Of a DNA stretch of 32,617 bases, positions 17,467 through 23,942 are shown in pieces. Made by a program: the position numbers and the translations under genes. The notes beneath the pieces were generated by a model that worked only from the letters and a program-made list of their open reading frames with translations, had not been told where the DNA came from and searched no databases. Origin of the DNA: Candidatus Woesearchaeota archaeon (lineage in GTDB: Archaea > Nanobdellota > Nanobdellia > Woesearchaeales > UBA10216); assembly GCA_016211185.1 (NCBI GenBank), contig JACQST010000028.1:1-32617 (forward strand), written 5' to 3'. Each line of letters begins with the position of its first letter. Within the stretch, counting starts at the first letter, position 1.

Positions 17467-17598
17467 TTGTACGCGAGCAACATCAAGCATAGAAGAACAT
17501 TCAAGGGCATAAGGCTCGCCATTGCATCCTTTCACGAAGAGAAAAAGAAAAAAAAGACCATAAACATTGCAAAATACCTTTTTCTTGAGGCCTGCTAA
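17467..17598 (+). CDS. Small basic ORF (43 codons) upstream of GT4
   Basis: TTG 17467 follows GGGGTG by about 7 bases and opens a 43-codon frame ending in a TAA that overlaps the GT4 start (TAATG). The peptide is strongly basic (HRRTFKGIRLAIASF, then EEKKKKKT). An ATG at 17432, placed for leaderless initiation, opens a different 26-codon frame (MTCEKEKRGVCFC) that overlaps it. A T5 run at 17464-17468 is where the frames could be joined by a -1 slip or by one missing T in the assembly, giving one 55-residue protein. I recognise no family. Confidence 0.4.
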   Translation: MYASNIKHRRTFKGIRLAIASFHEEKKKKKTINIAKYLFLEAC

Positions 17599-18779
17599 TG
17601 AAAGTACTCATGTTCGGCTGGGAATTCCCCCCGCAAAGCACAGGAGGTCTCGGAACAGCCTGCTACGGACTCACAAAAGCGCTCAGCCATCTTGGCGTAA
17701 GCATAACACTTGTCCTCCCAACAGCGGAAAACATAAACGCAGACTTCCTAAAGGTAGTAGGAGCAAACGTGAGGGTGAAGGCAATAAAGTCCTCATTAAG
17801 GCCATACGTGAGTGCACAGCACTACTCAAAAAGCTACAGGAAAAGCACGCTTTACGGCAGAAGCCTATTCGAAGAGGTCAAGAGGTATGCAGAGGCAGCA
17901 GGGGAGATAGCTGCAGAAGAGGACTTTGACATAATACACTGCCATGACTGGCTCACATTCGAAGCAGGCCTTGCGGCAAAAAAGGTGTCTGGAAAGCCAC
18001 TCATAGTGCACGTGCACGCAACAGAATTCGACAGGACAGGGGGCTTAGGGGTAAACCAGCACGTATACGACTCAGAGAGGAAAGGCATGGAGAAGGCAGA
18101 CTACGTCATATCAGTAAGCAGATACACAAAAAACAAGATAGTGAGCCACTACGGAATAAGCCCGGACAAGGTGCACGTTGTCCACAACGCAGTTGAAAAA
18201 ACACCCATGAGGCAGCTTGAGGAATTCGCGCTCAAGAAGCACAACAAGATAGTCCTGTTCCTGGGAAGAATCACGCTCCAGAAAGGGCCGGACTACTTCC
18301 TTTATGCGGCAAGAAAGGTGCTTGATGTCGAGCCGTCAGCCAAATTCGTGATATCAGGCTCAGGAGACATGGAGGAATTCATAATACACAAGGCAGCTGA
18401 GATGGGCATGTCCCAAAGCGTGCTTTTCACAGGCTTCCTCACAGGAAAAGACGTTGAGAGGGCATACCAGCTTGCAGACGTCTACGTCATGCCTTCAGTA
18501 AGCGAGCCATTCGGAATAACCGCACTGGAGGCAATGCACAGCAAAACACCCGTAATAGTCTCAAAGAACTCAGGCGTCTCAGAAGTGGCAACACACTGCC
18601 TGAAAGTGGACTTCTGGGACACAGACCAGCTTGCCAACAAGATAATAGGCGTGCTGAGATATAACCCGCTCAGGCAAACAATGACAGAAAACGCAGAGAC
18701 AGAGCTATTAAGGATAAGCTGGATAAACTCTGCCAAGAAATGCGTTGAGCTATACAACAAGGCGACCTCAACAGCATAA
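17598..18779 (+). CDS. GT-B glucosyltransferase (GT4/GT5-like, glycogen-associated)
   Basis: The 393-residue retaining glycosyltransferase has the GT-B fold. The acceptor-side N terminus reads MKVLMFGWEFPPQSTGGLGT; other marks are IIHCHDWLTF, HVHATEFDR, the domain boundary VLFLGRITLQKGPDYF, and the donor-site SEPFGITALEAM (E-x7-E). The N terminus resembles archaeal and bacterial starch/glycogen synthases, and the neighbours are GH57 and glycogen genes, so transfer of glucose to an alpha-glucan is the best inference. The donor (UDP- or ADP-glucose) is unknown. The window thus has two unrelated-family glucan synthases divergent from each other. The start overlaps the preceding small ORF stop by one base. 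Confidence 0.88.
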   Translation: MKVLMFGWEFPPQSTGGLGTACYGLTKALSHLGVSITLVLPTAENINADFLKVVGANVRVKAIKSSLRPYVSAQHYSKSYRKSTLYGRSLFEEVKRYAEAAGEIAAEEDFDIIHCHDWLTFEAGLAAKKVSGKPLIVHVHATEFDRTGGLGVNQHVYDSERKGMEKADYVISVSRYTKNKIVSHYGISPDKVHVVHNAVEKTPMRQLEEFALKKHNKIVLFLGRITLQKGPDYFLYAARKVLDVEPSAKFVISGSGDMEEFIIHKAAEMGMSQSVLFTGFLTGKDVERAYQLADVYVMPSVSEPFGITALEAMHSKTPVIVSKNSGVSEVATHCLKVDFWDTDQLANKIIGVLRYNPLRQTMTENAETELLRISWINSAKKCVELYNKATSTA

Positions 18780-18791
18780 AAGGGGGGGACA

Positions 18792-19976
18792 ATGGTAAGC
18801 ATATGCCTATACTTCCAGGTACACCAGCCATTCAGGGTTAGAAACTACACGGTATTCGAAATAGGAAAGAACAGCCACTACTTTGACGAGCACAAAAACA
18901 GCTCAGTCCTCAGAAGGGTTGCAGACAAGTGCTACCTGCCTGCAAACGCAATACTCATGGAGCTGCTTGACAAGCACCCTGAATTCAGGGCAAGCTTCTC
19001 AATGTCAGGCACAGCGCTTGAGCAGTTCGAAAGATATGCGCCAGAGGTCCTTGAGAGCTTCAAGGCACTTGTGGACACAGGCAGAGTAGAAGTACTTGAC
19101 GAAACATACCACCACTCACTTGCATACATATACTCAAAAGAAGAGTTCAAGGAGCAGGTAAGGATGCACATGGAAAAGGTCAGGAAGCTGTTCAGGGCAG
19201 ACCCCAGGATATTCAGGAACACAGAGCTAATCTACAACAACGAGATGGCACACTACATCGAGAAGATGGGCTACAAAGGAGTGCTGGCAGAAGGCGCAGA
19301 CCACATACTTGGCTGGAGAAGCCCCAACTTCCTATACAGGCCCAAGACAACCACACAGCTAAAGCTCCTCCTAAAGAACTACAGGCTGTCTGACGACATA
19401 GCCTTCAGGTTCTCGGAAAAAAGCTGGTCAGAATACCCACTCACAGCAGACAAGTTCGGCTCATGGGTCAGCGCGCTGAACGGCAACGGAGCATGCGTAA
19501 ACCTCTTCATGGACTACGAGACCTTTGGCGAACACCAATGGAGGGAAACAGGGATATTTGATTTCCTCAGGCACATGCCCTCATTCCTGCTCCAGCACCC
19601 TGACAACAGCTTCAAGACCCCTTCAGAGCTGGTAAGCGAGCACGAGCCAGTTGCAGAGCTCGACATACACACCCTAATCTCATGGGCAGACCTCGAAAGG
19701 GACCTCAGCGCCTGGCTCGGGAACAACATGCAGCAGGCAGCGATAAAGACAGTCTACGACATGGAGAACGAAGTAAAGGAAACACAGGACCCCGAACTCA
19801 TAGAGGACTGGAGAAGGCTACAGACAAGCGACCACTACTACTACATGTGCACAAAGTGGTTTGCAGACGGAGACGTGCACAAATACTTCAACCCTTACGA
19901 CAGCCCATACGACGCATTCATATCGTTCATGAACATACTGAACGACCTGAAGATAAGAATCAAGGAAAAAGCATAA
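18792..19976 (+). CDS. GH57 alpha-amylase/glucanotransferase family protein
   Basis: The 394-residue GH57 protein begins with the typical MVSICLYFQVHQPFR. Catalytic candidates are Glu145 in FRNTELIYNNE (nucleophile) and Asp241 in FMDYETFGEHQW (acid/base); SFSMSGTALEQ and ETYHHSLAY are other conserved blocks. It is shorter than the 600-700 residue GH57 amylases and lacks their C-terminal beta domains, resembling the compact archaeal type found with glycogen genes. It has no signal peptide, so it acts on internal glucan by hydrolysis, transfer or branching; sequence alone does not decide. GGGGGGG ends 4 bases before the ATG. Confidence 0.92.
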   Translation: MVSICLYFQVHQPFRVRNYTVFEIGKNSHYFDEHKNSSVLRRVADKCYLPANAILMELLDKHPEFRASFSMSGTALEQFERYAPEVLESFKALVDTGRVEVLDETYHHSLAYIYSKEEFKEQVRMHMEKVRKLFRADPRIFRNTELIYNNEMAHYIEKMGYKGVLAEGADHILGWRSPNFLYRPKTTTQLKLLLKNYRLSDDIAFRFSEKSWSEYPLTADKFGSWVSALNGNGACVNLFMDYETFGEHQWRETGIFDFLRHMPSFLLQHPDNSFKTPSELVSEHEPVAELDIHTLISWADLERDLSAWLGNNMQQAAIKTVYDMENEVKETQDPELIEDWRRLQTSDHYYYMCTKWFADGDVHKYFNPYDSPYDAFISFMNILNDLKIRIKEKA

Positions 19977-19994
19977 TGCAAGAGGTGGTTAAGA

Positions 19995-20303
19995 ATGACA
20001 AGACTAACAACTGAACAGGCAAAAAAGATGCTTTCGGACTGCAGCCCAGACAAAAGCTTCTGGGTAAACAACGGCCCGGTGATGCGAAACCTAAACGAGC
20101 TCTCAAACGTCTTGAAAGGGCTCAACGAAGACCAGTTCTGCCACCACGTCAACAAGGAGAAAAGCGACTTCTCCAAATGGGTCGGCGAAGTAATAGGGGA
20201 TGAAACGCTGGCAAAGACACTGCAAAAGGCAAAAACGAAGAGCGCAGCAATAACAAAAATCAACCAAAGGCTCGAAACACTAAGGAAAGCAGCAGCAAAA
20301 TAA
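19995..20303 (+). CDS. DUF5752-like small protein
   Basis: The 102-residue soluble alpha-helical product is preceded by GAGGTGGTT and starts 18 bases after the GH57 stop. The pattern KSFWVNNGPVMRNLNELSNVL...FCHHVNKEKSDFSKWV...IGDETLAKTL matches what I recall as DUF5752, an uncharacterised family of archaea and bacteria. Conserved W, N, H and D residues suggest a binding pocket, but no function is known. Its position as the last gene behind GH57 suggests a role linked to glucan metabolism (inference only). Confidence 0.75.
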   Translation: MTRLTTEQAKKMLSDCSPDKSFWVNNGPVMRNLNELSNVLKGLNEDQFCHHVNKEKSDFSKWVGEVIGDETLAKTLQKAKTKSAAITKINQRLETLRKAAAK

Positions 20304-20350
20304 AAAAAAGAGAAAAAGAAACAAAAGAATCAGAAGCTGAAACTAAAAAA
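20303..20350 (-). terminator. T-rich terminator region of the zinc-ribbon gene
   Basis: Read on the minus strand, the 48 bases after the TAG stop contain T6, T5 and T8 tracts separated by a few bases. This fits T-tract termination in archaea. It lies in the convergent gap with the DUF5752-like gene. Confidence 0.5.
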
Positions 20351-20518
20351 CTAATAGTTTGACTTCTTCTTCTGGTAGCAGTCCCTGCAATAGACAGGCC
20401 TGCCCTCTACCGGCTTAAAAGGCACTTGGGTGTCAGTACCACAGTCAGAGCACTTTGCTGGGTGCATCTCCCTTTGCTGAAAGCCTCCACCACCATTGCC
20501 TCGGTTACCAAATCTCAT
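20351..20518 (-). CDS. Small CxxC-CxxC zinc-ribbon protein
   Basis: The 55-residue product has a Gly-rich N terminus (MRFGNRGNGGGG) followed by a zinc ribbon: CSDCG at about 23-27, VPFKPVEGRPVYC, then CRDCY at about 44-48, and a basic tail. This CxxC...KP..GRPVYCxxCY pattern is common in small proteins of DPANN archaea and candidate-phylum bacteria. A nucleic-acid-binding role is plausible but unproven. ATG 20518 is chosen from the long open frame because GGAGGAAAG ends 5 bases upstream, the best ribosome site in the window. Upstream in-frame sequence runs over the divergent promoter and does not look coding. Confidence 0.82.
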   Translation of the reverse strand: MRFGNRGNGGGGFQQREMHPAKCSDCGTDTQVPFKPVEGRPVYCRDCYQKKKSNY

Positions 20519-20633
20519 TCTACTTTCCTCCAAAAAAACTTTTTCGCCCAAGCACTCAAATGCAAGAGCCATTTGCTTCATAAGAAAAAGCAAACCTCTT
20601 CTTACAAAACAAACAAAAGCAGAATAAGCCAGC

Positions 20634-20666
20634 ACTATATAAACTTTGCTATACAAAGTTTTATAT
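20634..20666. promoter_or_regulatory. Divergent promoter pair around a perfect palindrome
   Basis: The inverted repeat AAACTTTG-CTATA-CAAAGTTT (20641-20661) is flanked by a plus-strand TATA box TTTTATAT (20659-20666), centred 27 bases before ATG 20690. A TATATAGT-like box on the minus strand (20634-20641) could serve the zinc-ribbon gene through a leader of about 90 bases. The symmetry suggests one regulator could control both genes. Confidence 0.45.
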
Positions 20667-20689
20667 GCGATACCCAAGCAAAGACTTTC

Positions 20690-21256
20690 ATGCTGATAAC
20701 ACCAGGGTATGAAGCTGAAAGGGGCAGGATATGGCTGTGCCAAGGCACAGTACGATATAGGAGCGGGCTTAGCATACCTAACAGCCCCTTCATGATACAG
20801 CGCTTCAAGCCATACTCTGCAAGCGAATTCATGTTTGCGGCAAGCCACTCGCCAGAACTCAGGGAATACACAATAGAACAGATGCAACTGGAACTTAGAG
20901 CTCAAGGAGAGCGGGAAGTGGGCTATTGTGCTGTCCAGCCTGACAGAAACATGAGGAAACAAATACGCTTCTACACGCCGTTCCAAGCACCTGACGAAAT
21001 AACAGACCTTTTTGCCGAGGCGCGACGAATAATCCGACATCATACAGGACTTATCAGGGAAGGAAAAAAGTACGAAAGCTCTGAAATCAAGGCGCTGGAG
21101 GCAAGAAAACTTGCGTTCTCAAGGTTATGTGAGCAGACACTTGAAGGCATAGTCCGCCAAAACTTGCCTGCGGAGATGACAGGTCATACATCAGCTACCG
21201 ATATAGTTATCGCATACATGCCTAACACACAACAATTAGCGCGGGCACTAAACTAG
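20690..21256 (+). CDS. Hypothetical protein, 188 residues
   Basis: The open frame extends upstream to 20426, but ATG 20690 sits 27 bases after a TATA box (leaderless start), and the upstream part overlaps the zinc-ribbon gene, so 20690 is chosen. The product begins MLITPGYEAERGRIWLCQG and has a middle stretch of mixed alpha/beta character (YCAVQPDRNMRKQIRFYTPF), a helical EITDLFAEARRIIRHHTGL, and a C-terminal HTSATDIVIAYM. There is no signal peptide, membrane segment or recognised motif. Codon use matches its neighbours. I do not recognise a family. Confidence 0.7.
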   Translation: MLITPGYEAERGRIWLCQGTVRYRSGLSIPNSPFMIQRFKPYSASEFMFAASHSPELREYTIEQMQLELRAQGEREVGYCAVQPDRNMRKQIRFYTPFQAPDEITDLFAEARRIIRHHTGLIREGKKYESSEIKALEARKLAFSRLCEQTLEGIVRQNLPAEMTGHTSATDIVIAYMPNTQQLARALN

Positions 21257-21271
21257 CATTCTGAACGAAAC

Positions 21272-21279
21272 ATTTATAC
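21272..21279 (+). promoter_or_regulatory. TATA box of the MIP18/SufT-like gene
   Basis: ATTTATAC is centred about 27 bases before ATG 21303, predicting a leaderless transcript. Confidence 0.55.
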
Positions 21280-21302
21280 CTTTAGGGCCAAAAACAAGCC
21301 AA

Positions 21303-21590
21303 ATGGCAACCAAGGAAGAAGTAATATCTGCGCTGAAAACCTGCTACGACCCTGAGCTGCAGATAGATGTATGGACGCTTGGGCTAATATACGAGATAAA
21401 CCTGCCTTCTGATGACAAGGCAGAGATAAAGATGACGCTCACAACCCCGTTCTGCCCATACGGGCCGGCACTGCTTGAAGACATCGAGAACGCAGTAAAG
21501 AACGCCTGTGATGTAGATGTTGATATCGAGCTCGTCTTTGACCCGCCATGGCAGCCATCAGAAGAGCTGAGGGCAATGCTTGGGCTTTGA
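21303..21590 (+). CDS. MIP18/SufT-like Fe-S assembly factor (DUF59)
   Basis: The 95-residue product is one complete DUF59 domain. The N-terminal YDPELQIDVWTLGLIYEI carries the DPE motif, and TTPFCPYGPALLEDI carries the conserved Thr-Pro-x-Cys-Pro segment with the reactive cysteine. Family members help place iron-sulfur clusters into target proteins (SufT in bacteria, MIP18/CIA2 in eukaryotes). No partner Fe-S genes are next to it. It is cytoplasmic, with start and length as expected. Confidence 0.9.
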   Translation: MATKEEVISALKTCYDPELQIDVWTLGLIYEINLPSDDKAEIKMTLTTPFCPYGPALLEDIENAVKNACDVDVDIELVFDPPWQPSEELRAMLGL

Positions 21591-21946
21591 CAGCTTGCCG
21601 GAAAAGTTTATTCTTACAAATATATTCTGCACATTAGAAAAGCTTAAATATTTGTTACATGCTTATTAATGGCAAATTTTAAAAAAACAGAAATCGTTGG
21701 CTTGGCTAGTTGAACAAAAAGCTTGATTAAAACCGTTTTTGTTGGCGCTTAAACGGTTTTAAACATCGTTTGGCTTTAAATCGTTGTTAATCGTTGTTTG
21801 TTGGCTTAATTTAATTGGCTTTACTTAATTGGCTTTTTCTGAGCAGGAATAAGAGTAAACTCCTATTTAAACATTTGTGTGTTTAAAAGGATGTTTGCCA
21901 GAATATACTTTCAAAAAAGGGGAGACTGAACCGGGGGTCGTGAAAA
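21591..21946 (+). repeat. 356-bp non-coding region with TTGGC repeats and a long hairpin
   Basis: No convincing gene is present. Between 21697 and 21833 the pentamer TTGGC occurs seven times, always in the same orientation, mixed with TCGTT (four times) and a near-tandem TTAATTGGCTTT pair (21812-21835). A perfect 12-bp inverted repeat TTAAAACCGTTT-N12-AAACGGTTTTAA spans 21727-21762. A TATA-like CTTAAATA (21643-21650) precedes a 14-codon ORF (ATG 21669), so part may be transcribed. The strand is T/G-rich, unlike the A-rich coding strand of the neighbours. It may be a regulatory leader, RNA gene or replication-related site; the sequence does not decide. Confidence 0.5.
21864..21887 (+). promoter_or_regulatory. 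ftsZ promoter with paired TATA-like half sites
   Basis: TTTAAACA (21866-21873) and TGTTTAAA (21880-21887) form an 8-bp inverted repeat with a 6-base spacer, and each arm resembles a TATA box. They would give leaders of about 55 or 36 bases before ATG 21947, both including the ribosome site GGGGGTCG. Confidence 0.5.
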
Positions 21947-23017
21947 ATGGATTTTATTGTGGAAGATGCATTAAAGGCTGCTGAAGAGCAAAAATACGGT
22001 GGGCTCATAGGCCAGGCAAACATAAAGGTAATAGGCGTAGGAGGCGGAGGAAACAACATGGTTTCCTGGCTCCACAGGAAGGGCATAAAAGGGGCTGAAA
22101 TCATAGCCTGCAACACAGACAAGCAGCACATCGACATATCTTCTGCTGACAAAAAATTCCTGATAGGAAAAGAACTGACAAGAGGCCTTGGCTGCGGCGG
22201 ATTCCCTGAAAGAGGAGCTGAAGCAGCAAAGGAAACAATGCAGGAGATAAAAGACTCCCTAAAAGGTTCAGACATGGTCTTCGTATGCGCAGGCCTCGGA
22301 GGAGGAACAGGAACAGGAGCAGCACCTGTAGTAGCAAAGGTCGCGAAAGAATCTGGAGGAATAGTCATAGGAACAGTAACGATGCCCTTCAAGATAGAGA
22401 GGGCAAGGATAGACAAGGCAGAGTTCGGCCTAAGCCAGCTCAGGCAGGTATCAGACACAGTAATAGTAATAGACAACAACCGCCTGGTCCAGATAGCTGG
22501 AAACCTGCCAATAGAACAGGCATTCGCAGTTGCAAACGAGCTCGTTGCAACAATGATAAAAGGCATAGTTGAGACAATAGCAGTCCCATCCCTGGTAAAC
22601 CTTGACTACGCTGACGTGAAGGCAATCATGACGAATGGAGGCGTTGCAGCCATAGGAGTCGGAAGCTCAGACACCAACAACAGGGTAGAGGAGGCAGTTC
22701 AGGGAGCGCTAAGCAACCCATTGCTCGACATAAACTACAAAGGCGCAACAGGAGCACTCATACACGTATCAGGCGGCCCTGACATGACACTGGATGAAAT
22801 CAACAGGATAGGCGAGCTCGTGACAGAAAGCCTTGATGACGACGCAAACGTAATCTGGGGAGCCAGAGTGAGCGAGAATATGAAGGGCAAAGTAACAGTG
22901 ATGACCATAATCACCGGAGTCAAGAGCCCATGGATACTGGGCAAGCTCGACAAAAAACAGCAGACAGCAAGAAGAACAGAGGTCGAGGACGAACTTGGCA
23001 TAGAGGTGATAAACTAA
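21947..23017 (+). CDS. ftsZ: Cell division GTPase FtsZ
   Basis: This 356-residue tubulin-like GTPase polymerises at midcell to organise division. The nucleotide-binding fold starts KVIGVGGGGNN (about 28-37), the tubulin signature GGGTGTG is at 118-124, TMPFKIERARIDKAE follows, and the T7 loop NLDYADVKAIM is at 218-228, so the GTPase should be active. The C-terminal domain ends with WGARVSENMKGKVTVMTIITGVKSP. The closest remembered pattern is euryarchaeal FtsZ1. The C-terminal tail is short and acidic. The start is supported by GGGGGTCG upstream. No other division gene is adjacent. Confidence 0.97.
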   Translation: MDFIVEDALKAAEEQKYGGLIGQANIKVIGVGGGGNNMVSWLHRKGIKGAEIIACNTDKQHIDISSADKKFLIGKELTRGLGCGGFPERGAEAAKETMQEIKDSLKGSDMVFVCAGLGGGTGTGAAPVVAKVAKESGGIVIGTVTMPFKIERARIDKAEFGLSQLRQVSDTVIVIDNNRLVQIAGNLPIEQAFAVANELVATMIKGIVETIAVPSLVNLDYADVKAIMTNGGVAAIGVGSSDTNNRVEEAVQGALSNPLLDINYKGATGALIHVSGGPDMTLDEINRIGELVTESLDDDANVIWGARVSENMKGKVTVMTIITGVKSPWILGKLDKKQQTARRTEVEDELGIEVIN

Positions 23018-23101
23018 ATCCCAATCACCTTAGGGTGTGTTGAATTCTTGCCTTCATTTTACCACCCCCAACAAAATAATGAAGGCAAAAAGTCAACTGG
23101 T

Positions 23102-23147
23102 CTCCAATGCATCCTTCAAACGGATGCATTTGGAGATTCTTTTTTTT
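23102..23147 (+). terminator. Hairpin plus T8 after ftsZ
   Basis: CTCCAATGCATCC (23102-23114) pairs with GGATGCATTTGGAG (23122-23135) with one bulged T, closing a 7-base loop. The stem is followed by ATTC and then T8 (23140-23147). This is the shape of an intrinsic terminator for ftsZ, just at the end of the convergent RIO1 gene. Confidence 0.65.
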
Positions 23148-23886
23148 ACCTACTGCCTGTTCTGACGCCCCTTTTCCCTTTAGTAATCTGGCCAAAAACC
23201 CTCTCAACAGAGGCATCAACACCCAGCTTCCTGAAGAAATCAACAACGTTCACAACATCACGCTTAAGCAGTTCACCAGAAGAAGCAGCCTTTACAGGCA
23301 TTGCCTGCGAAAAATCAATAAGGACCGGAGACCCGTTATGGTTAAGGATATTGAACTTTGACAGGTCCCCATGCACAAACCCTGCCCTGTAATACCTGCG
23401 CATATGCTCAGTGACCTTTATGAAGAACTCCTCAGGGTCATTGGGAAAGGCATCCTTCACCTTGGGAGCTACATCATTGTTGCCTATGAACTCCATCACA
23501 AGTATATTCTTCAGGAAAGCAACAGGCAGAGGAGCCCTCACACCTGCCTCACGGGCAACCATAAGATTCCTGAACTCCCGCTGAACCCACGCAAAGATAA
23601 TCTCCCTGCGCCTCTTCTTGAGGCCGGAAAACCTCGGGTCCCCGCTGATATAGGAATACATCCTGTTAAAGTCGCTTGTCTCCAGCCTGTGAATCTTAAC
23701 GATAAGCTTCTGCTTGTCACTCACCCTGGACTCAACAGAAAAAACATTGCTCTCCTTCCCGATGCTGACAGGGCTCAAGGACTCAGGGTCAAAATACTTC
23801 CCCAGCTTGAAGATGTTCTGCAGCGTAAAGCGGTCAAACACAGCCTCATAAGTCTTGAATTTCTCAGGAACAGCCTTCCGCGCCAT
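23146..23886 (-). CDS. rio1: RIO1-type serine kinase
   Basis: The 246-residue RIO kinase has the flexible P-loop SIGKESNVFSV (about 41-51), the ATP-binding lysine in LIVKIHRLE, the RIO-specific segment YSYISGDPRF (about 77-86), catalytic loop FVHGDLSKFNIL (about 170-181) and metal-binding IDFSQAM. The pattern is of Rio1 rather than Rio2, since no N-terminal winged helix is present. Rio1 acts in small ribosomal subunit maturation. ATG 23886 is chosen over the upstream codon because a TATA box lies 26 bases before it (leaderless). The basic tail GKRGVRTGSR is lineage-typical. Confidence 0.93.
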   Translation of the reverse strand: MARKAVPEKFKTYEAVFDRFTLQNIFKLGKYFDPESLSPVSIGKESNVFSVESRVSDKQKLIVKIHRLETSDFNRMYSYISGDPRFSGLKKRRREIIFAWVQREFRNLMVAREAGVRAPLPVAFLKNILVMEFIGNNDVAPKVKDAFPNDPEEFFIKVTEHMRRYYRAGFVHGDLSKFNILNHNGSPVLIDFSQAMPVKAASSGELLKRDVVNVVDFFRKLGVDASVERVFGQITKGKRGVRTGSR

Positions 23887-23908
23887 CGAGCAAAGCAACC
23901 AAGGGCAC

Positions 23909-23916
23909 TATATTAA
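23909..23916 (-). promoter_or_regulatory. TATA box of the RIO1 gene
   Basis: TTAATATA on the minus strand is centred 26 bases upstream of ATG 23886, consistent with leaderless transcription. It is partly formed by the downstream copy of a 15-bp tandem duplication. Confidence 0.55.
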
Positions 23917-23942
23917 GGTATTGAGGGTTAAGGTATTGAGGG
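23913..23942. repeat. Perfect 2 x 15-bp tandem duplication
   Basis: TTAAGGTATTGAGGG occurs twice head to tail (23913-23927 and 23928-23942). On the minus strand each copy reads as the last codons (Pro-Ser-Ile-Pro) plus TAA of the upstream gene, so the duplication leaves that protein unchanged and places a second stop in frame. It looks like recent replication slippage. Confidence 0.85.

Noticed and set aside
20426-20689. 5' extension of the 188-residue protein to a 276-residue frame
   Set aside because: The TATA box for a leaderless ATG 20690 lies inside the extension, and the extension overlaps the zinc-ribbon gene on the other strand; its residues look like translated promoter DNA.
20519-21043. 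230-residue minus frame ending in the zinc-ribbon motif
   Set aside because: Only the last 55 codons follow a ribosome site (GGAGGAAAG) and carry the motif; the rest is antisense to the 188-residue gene.
21669-21713. 14-codon ORF (MANFKKTEIVGLAS) before ftsZ as a gene
   Set aside because: The TATA spacing is short (about 22 bp), the frame is very short, and it ends inside the repeat field; it could be a leader peptide but evidence is too thin.
21690-21840. CRISPR array or true tandem repeat at the TTGGC field
   Set aside because: The repeated unit is only 5-12 bases with irregular spacing and no unique spacers of constant length.
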